Assembly (NCBI GenBank): GCA_963841045.1
Contig: CAWJBD010000007.1
Coordinates: 215,494-279,493, forward strand
DNA length: 64,000 nt
Source of the DNA: Aalborgiella sp963841045
Lineage (GTDB): Bacteria > Pseudomonadota > Gammaproteobacteria > Burkholderiales > Burkholderiaceae_C
Direction of reading: 5' to 3'
Notes under the pieces: model-generated
The model's database searches: none
What the model was told of the DNA's origin: nothing
What the model saw: the letters and a program-made list of their open reading frames with translations, nothing else
In this document: piece by piece, positions 9,840 through 18,464 of the stretch
Position numbering within the stretch: the stretch's first letter is position 1
Layout: each line of letters opens with the position of its first letter
Program-made: the position numbers and the translations under genes

Positions 9840-10562
9840 TCAGGTGTTCAGAATGTCAACTTTCTTACGTCGGTCGGCTTCACTGGCCACCATGGCCATG
9901 GCGTAGTCCACCAAACGGTCGGTGTAAATATCAATGGCTTCGGGGGTTGCTTGCAATTGTGGTGCCAAGGCGTGTGCCACATCGCGCCCGACGAACATGT
10001 ATATGGCCAAGCCAACAATGGAATGCGCCAAGCGGTGAATATCGTCATCAGGTGTTGGCACATTCAAATGCAGGCACAGACCGGCGACCAAGCCTTCATG
10101 TCCGGGACGAATTTCGGCGTCGATTTCTTGCGCCCACAAGCCAGTCGGCTCCAGCATTTCGCGGTAGCGCAAACGCATGCACAGTTGCACCAGCTCGCCT
10201 TGCTTCAGCGGCTGCACAATTTGCGACAGCATCATGCGCAGCGCTTCTTCCAGTGACATCGAATGGGGGTCTAAACACGCCAAATTGCCGCAGTCTCCAC
10301 CCATGGGTTCGGTGTAGGCAGCGCGGTACAAACCGGCTTTGTCGCCAAAGTAGTAGCTGATGGCGGCGATATTCACTCCCGCAGCCGCAGCCAATTGGCG
10401 CGTGGATGTGTTGGCAAAACCTTTTTCAGCAAACAGTTTCAAGGCAGCCGCCAGCAAGCGATTTCGCGCTTCAACGCCGTCCGTGCGTGTAGGGCGACAA
10501 TGGCGGCCATGAAAAGTGTCGTGGTATTCGGATATTTTTTGAAGAACGTCAGCAACTGTCAT
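9840..10562 (-). CDS. TetR-family regulator (CecR/DUF1956 type) of the RND operon
   Basis: A 240-residue repressor. The N-terminal helix-turn-helix spans about residues 32-75 with LLAAALKLFAEKGFANTST and AAGVNIAAISYYFGDKAGLY. The C-terminal part resembles the CecR/YbiH ligand domain. It is first in the efflux operon, 29 nt before the outer-membrane factor. A perfect 30-bp palindrome lies 14 bp upstream of its start, so autorepression together with the pump genes is the likely control. Confidence 0.88.
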   Translation of the reverse strand: MTVADVLQKISEYHDTFHGRHCRPTRTDGVEARNRLLAAALKLFAEKGFANTSTRQLAAAAGVNIAAISYYFGDKAGLYRAAYTEPMGGDCGNLACLDPHSMSLEEALRMMLSQIVQPLKQGELVQLCMRLRYREMLEPTGLWAQEIDAEIRPGHEGLVAGLCLHLNVPTPDDDIHRLAHSIVGLAIYMFVGRDVAHALAPQLQATPEAIDIYTDRLVDYAMAMVASEADRRKKVDILNT

Positions 10563-10576
10563 GCTGGCGATTATAG

Positions 10577-10606
10577 CTAGTTAAATCAAACGTTTGATTT
10601 AACTAG
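10577..10606. promoter_or_regulatory. 30-bp perfect palindrome, probable TetR operator
   Basis: The half-site CTAGTTAAATCAAAC is followed directly by its exact reverse complement, giving 15 matched base pairs with no spacer. It lies 14 bp upstream of the TetR start codon and therefore overlaps the probable promoter. TetR dimers commonly bind such sites near their own gene. Confidence 0.82.
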
Positions 10607-10644
10607 GTTGCCGTTAGGGTTATTTATTGCTGGCCAGCTATATG

Positions 10645-10715
10645 TATAAAAAATATATGCCAAATTGGCACCTATCCGGCGTATTAATTGCCTAGTTTGC
10701 TATTAAATTTATAGT
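10645..10715 (+). repeat. palindromic element copy (intergenic, diverged)
   Basis: Contains CCGGCGTATTAATTGCC followed by TTTGCTAT and ATAGTA, matching the element core with a few substitutions. It lies between the TetR operator and the 3' end of the copper chaperone gene. Confidence 0.7.
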
Positions 10716-10721
10716 ATTCGA

Positions 10722-10931
10722 CTAGTTTGTAACGGTATAACCTTCTTCTTGAATCGCTGCCGTCAGGGCGTCTAGAGGCTGGTTTGACTTGATTTCGACC
10801 TTGTTTTGGGTGCGGTCGGCTTTCACTTCGGCGGCGGGATCAATTTGTTTGATGGCGCGTTCAACGGCTTTTTCGCAGTGACCGCAGGTCATGCCTGTGA
10901 CGTTGAGGGTGGTGATGGCGATGGTGTTCAT
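10722..10931 (-). CDS. copZ: copper chaperone (heavy-metal-associated domain, CopZ-like)
   Basis: A 70-residue HMA-domain protein starting MNTIAITTLNVTGMTCGHCE. The MTCGHC motif binds Cu(I) through its two cysteines. A longer upstream frame exists to 11006 but it adds no domain sequence and runs into the divergent gene, so the ATG at 10931 is preferred. It is divergent from the copper ATPase with 53 bp between starts. In that gap GTCCTT (10937) and AAGGAC (10967) form a loose dyad that could be a regulator site. It should deliver Cu(I) to the ATPase. Confidence 0.88.
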   Translation of the reverse strand: MNTIAITTLNVTGMTCGHCEKAVERAIKQIDPAAEVKADRTQNKVEIKSNQPLDALTAAIQEEGYTVTN

Positions 10932-10984
10932 GGTGTTTGTCCTTGCACAACAAGTGAATGGTGAATAAGGACTATTATCCAGCA

Positions 10985-13380
10985 ATGACAACGCAAACGC
11001 AGCCATCCAAACAGGCTACACAATCCATTGACGAAATGACCACCATGGATATTGGCATTGGCGGCATGACCTGCGCGTCGTGTGTGGCGCGGGTGGAAAA
11101 AGCGCTGAAAAAAGTACCAGGCGTGGCAGAAGTGAGCGTCAACTTGGCGACGGAGACGGCACGCATTCAGGTGGCAGGGTCAGAAAACATCGACGCCAAA
11201 TTGCGCCGAACGGTGCGCGATGCGGGCTATGAGCCACTGGCTGCCAATGCGGCGGTAGATGCTGTGGATGCATCGCCTTGGGCAGGTTTCATGCCAGTGG
11301 GTTTGGGGCTGCTCTTGTCTGCGCCATTGGTGCTGCCGATGATTGGAGACCTGTTTGGCAAGCATTGGATGTTGCCCGCATGGGCGCAATTTGCCTTGGC
11401 CACGCCGGTGCAATTCATTTTGGGAGCCAAGTTTTACAAAGGCGCGTACAGCGCCATCAAAGCCTTGGCGGGCAATATGGATTTGCTGGTCGCCATTGGC
11501 ACCACTGCGGCGTGGGCTTTGTCCGTATGGTTGTGGCTGACGGCAGAGGCTGGCAGCATGGTGCATTTGTATTTTGAGGGTTCAGCCGTCGTCATCACTT
11601 TGGTGTTGTTAGGTAAATGGTTGGAAACACGCGCCAAACGTCAAACCACATCGGCGATACGCGCTTTGCACGCATTGCGGCCCGAAGTGGCGCATTTGAT
11701 GGGTGCAGATGGTGAAGTGGATGTACCAGTTATAGAGGTGATGGTGGGCGACACATTGGCCGTGCGAGCCGGTGAGCGTTTACCGGTAGATGGCGTGGTG
11801 TTGCAAGGGGAAAGCTCTGTCGATGAATCCATGCTGACGGGTGAGTCATTGCCCGTGCACAAAAACGTAGGCAGCAACTTTAACGGGTGGCTCCATCAAC
11901 GGCGATGGCCGCTTGCTAATGCAGGTCAAAGCCGTGGGCAGTGAAACGGTGTTGGCCAACATCATCCGTTTGGTTGAAGATGCACAAGCGGGCAAAGCGC
12001 CCATTCAAAGATTGGTTGACCAAGTCAGCGCCATTTTTGTTCCTGTGGTTTTGGGAATAGCCTTATTGACGCTGTTAGGCTGGTGGCTAACTGGACATTC
12101 GTTTGAATTGGCATTGATACGCGCCGTGGCGGTCTTGGTCATTGCCTGCCCATGCGCATTGGGGCTGGCAACACCCACTGCCATCATGGCGGGCACGGGT
12201 GTGGCAGCGAAGTTCGGCATCTTGATTAAAGATGCGCAAGCGCTTGAACTGGCGCACAAAGTCAATGTCGTGGCGTTTGACAAAACGGGCACCTTAACAG
12301 TTGGCAAACCGCGTTTGACAGCGTTTGTTCTTGCAGATACTTTGGCTGATGCTTTAGTCAATAATATTGCCGATGCATCGACTGATACAACACCCCTTCT
12401 AAGCCTTGCCGCAAGTTTGCAAAGCGGCAGCGAACACCCATTGGCACGAGCGGTGGTCGATGCCGCCAAAGCGCGTAATTTAAACATTCCTGCACCTGAC
12501 AATGTACGCGCAGTGCCTGGTAGAGGCAGCGAAGGTGAAGTGGGCGTTGATAGCTTTCTGATTGGCAGTTTGCGTTGGATGCAAGAGTTAAAAATCGACA
12601 TGGGAACATTGGCAACCCATGCCGCTGACATGCAAGCGCAAGGCGCAACCGTGTCTGCCATGGCGCAGCGCACAACGGCAAGGGAACACACAAAACATCA
12701 AGCTCAAAGCACTGATGGCGTTCGGCGATGAACCCAAACCAGGTGCGAAAGAGACCATCGCAGAATTAAAAAATCGCGGCATCAAAACAGTGATGATTTC
12801 TGGCGATAACCGTGGTGCGGCAGAGGCAATGGCGCGACGCCTGGGTTTGGATCCGGCAGCAGGCGAAGTCATGTCAGAGGTGTTGCCAGGCGACAAAGCT
12901 GCGTTGATAGAAAAGTTAAGAGAAGACGAGGGAACAATTTCCCGACGAGCCGCCTCTAGGGAAATTAGCCCCCACGGGGGGCAGCGCAGTACGCAGGGCG
13001 ACAAGCGTGGGGGTCATGTTGTTCTGATGGTGGGCGACGGTGTCAACGACGCACCTGCGCTGGCAGCGGCCGATGTGGGCATGGCGATGACTAATGCTGA
13101 CGGTGGGGGCACAGACGTCGCCATGCACGCCGCCGGTATCACCCTCATGCGCGGTGACCCCATGCTGGTTGCGGCGGCTTTGGACATCAGTGCCAAAACA
13201 GTGGCCAAAATTCGGCAAAATTTATTCTGGGCTTTCGCCTATAACGTGGCTGGCATTCCACTGGCCGCTTTGGGCTACCTCAATCCCGTTGTCGCAGGCG
13301 CAGCCATGGCGCTCAGTTCCGTCAGTGTGATGAGCAATGCTTTGTTGCTGAAGCGTTGGAAGCCGAAATCAATTAAATAA
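10985..13380 (+). CDS. copA: copper-translocating P-type ATPase, interrupted by two frameshifts
   Basis: Three overlapping frames make one P1B-ATPase of about 795 residues. Frame 1 (10985 to about 11880) has the metal-binding GGMTCASC, early membrane helices and the actuator TGES. Frame 2 (about 11885-12670) has the CPC ion motif (IACPCALGLATPTA) and the phosphorylation motif DKTGTLT. Frame 3 (about 12690-13380) has the hinge MVGDGVNDAPALAAADVG. Both joins are +1 steps, near AACTTTAACGG at 11877-11887 and near 12665-12690. A 27-codon segment before HVVLMVGDG (12934-13014) is absent from usual CopA and looks like an inserted repeat. Cu(I) export is the expected role. Either two sequencing errors or a pseudogene. 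Confidence 0.87.
12934..13014 (+). repeat. second repeat family inserted in-frame within copA
   Basis: This 81-bp stretch encodes 27 residues (TISRRAASREI... ...QGDKRGG) between LREDEG and HVVLMVGDG, where CopA homologues pass directly from one to the other. It contains GCCGCCTCTAGGGAAATTAG and a GCCCCCACGGGGGGC hairpin. I recall similar sequence scattered between genes in Comamonadaceae. The length is a multiple of three, so the frame is kept. Confidence 0.6.
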
Positions 13381-13381
13381 T

Positions 13382-13449
13382 ATGCTATATATTTAATAGC
13401 ACACTAGGCAATCAATACGCCGGCTAGAGGCCAAAAAAGCATATAAAAA
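13382..13449 (-). repeat. palindromic element copy (intergenic)
   Basis: A well-conserved copy in reverse orientation: ATGCTATATATTTAATAGCA hairpin, then GGCAATCAATACGCCGG and CTAGAGGCC. It sits between the convergent copA and rsmI 3' ends, where the hairpin may help separate the transcripts. Confidence 0.85.
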
Positions 13450-13472
13450 TGCCAGAACAGATGGTTTAACGC

Positions 13473-14357
13473 CTACTCTGGCTTGGCATTCTTTAGCGAC
13501 AACGCCAATTCATACAAATCATTGCGCGGGGCTTTGCTGATATCGGCAGCGAGTTTGACGGCGGTTTTCAGGGGGAGTTCGGCCAGGAGCAATTTCAAAA
13601 TACGCTCTGCATCGTTGTTTTGAGATTGCATTTCAAAAGGGTGCAGCACCAAGGCGAATTCACCGCGCGTGCGGTTGCTGTCTGCCGCCAACCATGCGCT
13701 GAATTCATGACATGCTACGGTGGCAATTTCTTCAAACTGTTTGGTCAACTCGCGCCCAATGGTGATGCGTCTGTCACCCAAAATGCCCAAGGCTTTGGCA
13801 AGCGCTTCGATGCGGTGCGGTGCTTCCAGTAACACCAAGGCCTGTGGCAGCGCTTGCAGTTTCAATACCGCAGCATCTCGTTCCATGCTTTTGTTGGGCA
13901 AAAAACCTATGAACTGAAAACCAGTGTCATGTGTGATACCAGCCGCGCTCAACAGGGTAGTGACACTGCTGGCTCCTGGCAAGGGCATGACACGCAAACC
14001 TGCCGCACGCACCAAGGCTACCAAGCGCGCACCTGGATCGCTCACAGCGGGCGTGCCTGCATCGCTGACAAACGCCACGCGCTCACCGCGCTGCAGGCGT
14101 GCAATCACTTGCTCTGCCGCTTGCGCTTCGTTGTGCTCATGCACCGCCAGCAAGGCATCGCAGTGAATGCCATAGGTACGCAGTAGCGGTTGTGTGCGGC
14201 GTGTGTCTTCACAGGCTATCGCATCGACCAAACCCAACACATGCAGCGCTCGCAAACTGATGTCGGCCAAATTGCCGATCGGTGTCGCCACCACATACAA
14301 GGTGTTGGCGGGGAAATGCTGCGTGGCAACGCTTTGCATCAGTGCGCTTAGCGACAT
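13473..14357 (-). CDS. rsmI: 16S rRNA (cytidine1402-2'-O)-methyltransferase
   Basis: A SAM-dependent tetrapyrrole-methylase-fold enzyme that 2'-O-methylates C1402 of 16S rRNA. Motifs include TLYVVATPIGNLADISLRAL, ACEDTRRTQPLL, FVSDAGTPAVSDPGARLV and LPGASSVTTLLSAAG. The ATG at 14357 (MSLSALMQSVA) gives 295 residues, the usual size; the frame is open to 14513 but that would run into the divergent yraN start. The pairing with divergent yraN matches E. coli rsmI/yraM-yraN order. Confidence 0.93.
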   Translation of the reverse strand: MSLSALMQSVATQHFPANTLYVVATPIGNLADISLRALHVLGLVDAIACEDTRRTQPLLRTYGIHCDALLAVHEHNEAQAAEQVIARLQRGERVAFVSDAGTPAVSDPGARLVALVRAAGLRVMPLPGASSVTTLLSAAGITHDTGFQFIGFLPNKSMERDAAVLKLQALPQALVLLEAPHRIEALAKALGILGDRRITIGRELTKQFEEIATVACHEFSAWLAADSNRTRGEFALVLHPFEMQSQNNDAERILKLLLAELPLKTAVKLAADISKAPRNDLYELALSLKNAKPE

Positions 14358-14420
14358 AGCGGCTTGCGATGGCGCGTTTGGGTGGTCAGGTTGGTTGGGG
14401 TTCAAGTTATAGTTCCATTC

Positions 14421-14810
14421 ATGACAGCACATTTCAACAACAGCGAAGTCAAAACCACCAAAGCCACAGGCGATGCGGCTGAGGATGTTGCTTTGCACTA
14501 TTTGCAAGCACAAGGCTTGAAACTGCTTGAACGCAATTATCGGACACCTGGACGTGGCGGTGGTGAAATTGACCTCATCATGCGCGAAAAGGACGGAACT
14601 TTATTGTTTATCGAGGTCAGACAACGCAGCAGTAAACAACATGGTGGTGCGGCAGCCAGCATCAGCGCCACCAAACAAAAGCGCATTGTGTTTGCGGCCA
14701 GGTTCTACTTGACTCGCATCAAGCCCTTGCCGCCATGCCGTTTTGATGTGGTGTCGGTGGAAGAAAAAGTGACGTGGCTGAAAGCTGCTTTTGATACCAG
14801 TGGGTACTAA
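14421..14810 (+). CDS. yraN: YraN family protein (UPF0102, nuclease-like fold)
   Basis: A 129-residue UPF0102 protein. GDAAEDVALHYLQAQGLKLL, then GEIDLIMREKDGTLLFIEVR, gives the E-x-D...E-V-K/R pattern of the restriction-endonuclease-like fold. The ATG at 14421 removes 19 residues of unlikely upstream frame. Precise function is unknown in the family. It starts the yraN-diaA-dolP set, divergent from rsmI. Confidence 0.88.
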   Translation: MTAHFNNSEVKTTKATGDAAEDVALHYLQAQGLKLLERNYRTPGRGGGEIDLIMREKDGTLLFIEVRQRSSKQHGGAAASISATKQKRIVFAARFYLTRIKPLPPCRFDVVSVEEKVTWLKAAFDTSGY

Positions 14811-14886
14811 TGTAGTTTTGGATGTGGGTGCATAGACTGGATCGGCATGAACACGGGTTATCATTGAAAGCACAAAAAGCAATCTT

Positions 14887-14914
14887 ATGAACGAACAAAG
14901 ATGAACGAACAAAG
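14887..14914 (+). repeat. 14-bp tandem duplication over the diaA start codon
   Basis: ATGAACGAACAAAG occurs twice in direct succession (14887 and 14901). The first ATG opens a five-codon frame (MNEQR) whose TGA overlaps the second ATG as ATGA; the second ATG is the real start. It may act as a coupled upstream mini-ORF or simply be a recent slippage. Confidence 0.75.
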
Positions 14915-15494
14915 CATTGAACAGAGTTTCATCGACAGCGCAGACTTGAAATACCAAGCTGCGCAACAACTGAGCAAGCCGATTGCCTTGGGTATTCAGG
15001 CTTTAATCACTTGCGTCACCGGTGGCGGCAAAGTGTTGGCTTGTGGCAATGGCGGTTCTGCCGCAGATTCGCAGCATTTTGCCGCTGAATTTGTGGGACG
15101 CTATGAACGTGAACGCCCAGAGCTGGCGGCCATCGCATTGACCACCGACAGCTCGGTTTTGACTGCGTTGTCCAACGACTATGGTTTTGAACAAATTTAT
15201 GCCAAACAAGTTCGTGCCTTGGGTCAAGCGGGCGATGTGCTGGTTGCCATTACCACCAGCGGTGCTTCGCCCAATGTGTTGGCGGCCGTCAAAGCGGCAC
15301 ATGAGCGCGAAATGACGGTGATAGCTTTGACTGGCAAAGGCGGCGGAAAAATGAGCGCCAGCTTAAGAGAGACCGATATTCACATCTGTGTACCGCATGA
15401 CAGAACCTCGCGCATACAAGAAGTGCATCTCTTGGCCTTACACTGCTTGTGTGAAGGCGTTGACAATCAATTACTTGGTGAAAAGGAATCCTGA
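14901..15494 (+). CDS. diaA: SIS-domain protein DiaA / phosphoheptose isomerase-like
   Basis: A 197-residue single SIS-domain protein with VLACGNGGSAADSQHFAAEF, AITTSGASPNVLAAV and the C-terminal IQEVHLLALHCLCEGVD. The fold is shared by GmhA (sedoheptulose-7-phosphate isomerase) and DiaA (DnaA-binding initiator). Its place between yraN and a BON-domain lipoprotein matches E. coli yraN-diaA-yraP(dolP), so DiaA is favoured, though sequence alone does not exclude GmhA. The stop is one base before the next start. Confidence 0.82.
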   Translation: MNEQSIEQSFIDSADLKYQAAQQLSKPIALGIQALITCVTGGGKVLACGNGGSAADSQHFAAEFVGRYERERPELAAIALTTDSSVLTALSNDYGFEQIYAKQVRALGQAGDVLVAITTSGASPNVLAAVKAAHEREMTVIALTGKGGGKMSASLRETDIHICVPHDRTSRIQEVHLLALHCLCEGVDNQLLGEKES

Positions 15495-15495
15495 T

Positions 15496-16152
15496 ATGAA
15501 CACTCAAAAATCGAAATTGACAAAGCTGATCAAGCTGACAGTCTTGGGCGCTGTTTTGGCAAGCCTGGCCGCTTGCGAAGTACTGGTCGTCGGTGGCGTG
15601 ATCGCAGGTGCAGCGATGGTGGCTACGGATCGTCGTACATCGGGCGCTCAACTTGACGATGAGGGTATTGAGTTACGCGCCAGCTCACGCTTGCGCGAGC
15701 GCTTTGGTGAAAAAGGGCATTTCAATGTCACCAGCTTTAACCGACGTGTGTTGATCACGGGCGAAGTGGGCAATATGCCTGATAAGCAAGCTGCGGAGCT
15801 CTTAGTGTCGCAAGTTGAGAACGTCAAAATCGTGGTGAATGAATTAACTTTGGCGCCTATGACATCGACATTGAGCGAACGCTCAAACGACACCTACCTC
15901 ACAAGTTTGGTTCGCGCTGCACTTTTAGAAGCCAAAGATGTACCGTCTGCAGCTTACAAAGTTGTGACAGAACGCAGTGTGGTGTATTTGATGGGTCGTG
16001 TGACAGAGCGTGAAGCCAAGCGTGGTGCAGAAGTGGCCAGTGGTGTGCGCGGCGTGGCAAAAGTTGTGCGCAGTTTTGAGTTGATCACGGAAGCCGAAAT
16101 CAACACCCAAACACAGCCGCCAGCCAATCAGCCTGCACCAGCTAAGCCATAA
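15496..16152 (+). CDS. dolP: BON-domain outer-membrane lipoprotein (DolP/YraP-like)
   Basis: A 218-residue lipoprotein. The leader ends in LASLAAC (Cys27). Two BON domains follow: about residues 60-115 (FNVTSFNRRVLITGEVGNMP) and 135-195 (YKVVTERSVVYLMGRVTERE). The C-terminus is Pro/Gln-rich. E. coli DolP supports outer-membrane integrity. The start ATG at 15496 is just after the diaA stop; an upstream in-frame extension to 15388 lies inside diaA and is rejected. Confidence 0.88.
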   Translation: MNTQKSKLTKLIKLTVLGAVLASLAACEVLVVGGVIAGAAMVATDRRTSGAQLDDEGIELRASSRLRERFGEKGHFNVTSFNRRVLITGEVGNMPDKQAAELLVSQVENVKIVVNELTLAPMTSTLSERSNDTYLTSLVRAALLEAKDVPSAAYKVVTERSVVYLMGRVTEREAKRGAEVASGVRGVAKVVRSFELITEAEINTQTQPPANQPAPAKP

Positions 16153-16163
16153 AGCGTTTTGAA

Positions 16164-16188
16164 TTCTGTGTGCCTTGAGCACACAGAA
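16164..16188. terminator. hairpin between convergent dolP and pilU
   Basis: TTCTGTGTG, a 7-nt loop, then CACACAGAA form a perfect 9-bp stem between the dolP stop and the convergent pilU stop. There is no clear U-tract on either side, so terminator function is inferred from position. Confidence 0.5.
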
Positions 16189-16192
16189 GGGC

Positions 16193-17329
16193 TTACATCA
16201 CCGTTAAGTGCTCAGTGCCTTCGGCTAAGTTGGTGTTCTTGCCACGCACGCTGGTGAGTTTGATTTGCAAGCGCAAATCATTGGCGGAATCGGCATTGCG
16301 TATTGCGTCTTCATAGCTGATCAGGTGCGCTTCATAAGCGTCAAACAAAGCTTGGTCAAAAGTTTGCATGCCCAAATTGCGGCTTTTCTTCATGATCTCT
16401 TTGATTTCAGTCACTTCGCCTTTGAAAATCAATTCAGAAATCAATGGCGTGTTGAGCATGATTTCAATGGCTGCGGTGCGTCCTTTGTTGTCTTCTTTGG
16501 CAATCAAACGCTGAGAAATAAAAGCCCGTAAATTGAGTGACAAGTCCATCAGCAGTTGGCTGCGTCTGTCTTCTGGAAAGAAGTTGATGATGCGGTCCAA
16601 GGCTTGGTTGGCACTGTTGGCATGCAAGGTTGCCAAGCACAAGTGGCCGGTTTCGGCAAATGCGATGGCGTGGTCCATGGTTTCGCGGTCACGTATCTCG
16701 CCCATCAAAATCACATCGGGCGCTTGGCGCAAGGTGTTTTTCAGGGCCACTTCCCAGTCCTCTGTGTCCACGCCAATTTCGCGCTGCGTCACGATGCAGT
16801 TTTTGTGCGGATGCACAAATTCAATGGGGTCTTCCACCGTGACGATGTGGCCGAAACTGTTTTCATTGCGCCAATCCAGCATGGCCGCCATGCTGGTGGT
16901 TTTGCCAGAACCGGTTGCACCCACAACGATGCACAAGCCGCGTTTCGACATGGCCACGTCTTTGAGTATGCCGGGCAAACCCAAGCTGTCGATGGTCGGT
17001 ATCGTGGCAGGAATGGTTCGCAGCACCATACCCACATTGCCTTGTTGAATAAAAGCGCTGACGCGAAAACGTCCAATGCCTGCAGGTGAAATGGCGAAAT
17101 TGCATTCCTTGGTGTGCTCAAATTCCGCAATCTGTTTGTCGTTCATGATCGACCGCGTCAATGCCAATGTGTGCCTTGGTGTCAAGGCTTGTTGTGAGAC
17201 CTTGACCACCTCGCCGTCAACTTTGATAGCAGGTGGAAAATCGGCCGTGATAAACAAGTCACTGCTCTTGCGCGACAACATGAGTCTGAGCAAATCGTTG
17301 ATGAATTTACTGGCTTGTTCACGTTCCAT
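16193..17329 (-). CDS. pilU: type IV pilus retraction accessory ATPase PilU
   Basis: A 378-residue PilT/VirB11-family ATPase. The Walker A is GATGSGKT (137-144), and AspBox/Walker B-region motifs PDVILMGEIRDRETMDHAIA and the His box ETGHLCLATLHANSANQALD follow. The N-terminus (FINDLLRLMLSRKSSDLFIT) and its order after pilT identify it as PilU. It powers type IV pilus retraction together with PilT at the inner membrane. It lies 46 nt after pilT. Confidence 0.92.
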   Translation of the reverse strand: MEREQASKFINDLLRLMLSRKSSDLFITADFPPAIKVDGEVVKVSQQALTPRHTLALTRSIMNDKQIAEFEHTKECNFAISPAGIGRFRVSAFIQQGNVGMVLRTIPATIPTIDSLGLPGILKDVAMSKRGLCIVVGATGSGKTTSMAAMLDWRNENSFGHIVTVEDPIEFVHPHKNCIVTQREIGVDTEDWEVALKNTLRQAPDVILMGEIRDRETMDHAIAFAETGHLCLATLHANSANQALDRIINFFPEDRRSQLLMDLSLNLRAFISQRLIAKEDNKGRTAAIEIMLNTPLISELIFKGEVTEIKEIMKKSRNLGMQTFDQALFDAYEAHLISYEDAIRNADSANDLRLQIKLTSVRGKNTNLAEGTEHLTVM

Positions 17330-17375
17330 AATGGCATCCTAAATAGTCATTGCTGCTTTGATTGTTGTGCATCCA

Positions 17376-18419
17376 TCAGCCCGGGAAGTTTTCTGGTGAC
17401 TTGGCTTTGCCGCGTGCTTCAGCGGTGGAGATTTGATTGCGTTTGACCATTTCAATCAAATTTTGATCCAGTGTTTGCATGCCATAACTGTTACCCATTT
17501 GAATCGATGAGTACATTTGCGCCACTTTGCCCTCGCGAATCAAATTGCGAATGGCGCTGGTGCCAATCATGATCTCGTGCGCGGCCACGCGGCCATTGCC
17601 ATCTTTGGTTTTGCACAAAGTTTGTGCTATCACCGCTTGTAGAGATTCGGACAACATGGCGCGTATCATTTCTTTTTCTTCGCCCGGAAACACATCAATG
17701 ATACGGTCAATTGTTTTGGCAGCGCTAGAGGTGTGCAAGGTGCCAAAAACCAAGTGCCCTGTTTCTGCCGCAGTCATGGCCAATCGAATGGTTTCTAGGT
17801 CACGTAACTCGCCGACCAATACAGCATCGGGGTCTTCACGCAAGGCGGATCTCAATGCTGCGGCAAAGCTTTGTGTATGAGGACCAACCTCGCGTTGGTT
17901 GATAAGGCACTTTTTAGATTCATGTACAAACTCAATCGGGTCTTCGATGGTCAAAATGTGACCAAACTCTGAGTTATTCAAATGGTCCACCATGGCTGCC
18001 AGTGTGGTTGATTTGCCCGAACCTGTAGGGCCAGTGACCAACACCAAGCCACGTGGTTTCAAGGCCAAGTCTGCAAAAATCTTGGGTGCGTGCAATTCTT
18101 CTAAAGTCAAAATTTTTGAAGGAATGGTTCGAAAAACAGCGCCAGCGCCGCGGTTTTGATTGAAGGCGTTGACGCGAAAGCGTGCCAAACCATCAATTTC
18201 AAATGAGAAGTCAATCTCTAAAAATTCTTCGTAGCGTTTGCGTTGGCTGTCGTTCATGATGTCGTACACCATGGCGTAAACTTGTTTGTGGTCCAGCGCA
18301 TCCACATTGATGCGGCGCACATCGCCATGCACACGTATCATGGGTGGCATGCCTGCCGACAAATGCAAATCTGATGCGTTGTTTTTGACACTGAATGCCA
18401 AGAGTTGGGTGATATCCAT
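17376..18419 (-). CDS. pilT: type IV pilus retraction ATPase PilT
   Basis: A 347-residue hexameric motor. The N-terminal MDITQLLAFSVKNNASDLHL is a PilT hallmark. Walker A is GPTGSGKS (130-137), with ILTIEDPIEFVH, VLVGELRDLETI and the His box ETGHLVFGTLHTSSAAKTID. The C-terminal AIRNLIREGKVAQMYSSIQ segment is the conserved AIRNLIRE motif needed for retraction. Divergent from yggS, a common arrangement in betaproteobacteria. Confidence 0.95.
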   Translation of the reverse strand: MDITQLLAFSVKNNASDLHLSAGMPPMIRVHGDVRRINVDALDHKQVYAMVYDIMNDSQRKRYEEFLEIDFSFEIDGLARFRVNAFNQNRGAGAVFRTIPSKILTLEELHAPKIFADLALKPRGLVLVTGPTGSGKSTTLAAMVDHLNNSEFGHILTIEDPIEFVHESKKCLINQREVGPHTQSFAAALRSALREDPDAVLVGELRDLETIRLAMTAAETGHLVFGTLHTSSAAKTIDRIIDVFPGEEKEMIRAMLSESLQAVIAQTLCKTKDGNGRVAAHEIMIGTSAIRNLIREGKVAQMYSSIQMGNSYGMQTLDQNLIEMVKRNQISTAEARGKAKSPENFPG

Positions 18420-18464
18420 ACGGCTGTGTTCGTTAAATAATCAGAAAAAGATTTATAGTCAATT

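Noticed and set aside
9503..10360. 285-residue plus-strand frame across the outer-membrane factor and tetR
   Set aside because: Overlaps two well-supported genes on the other strand and has no recognisable domain.
15388..15495. Longer N-terminus for the BON-domain lipoprotein
   Set aside because: It lies inside diaA and would remove the lipoprotein leader from the N-terminus.
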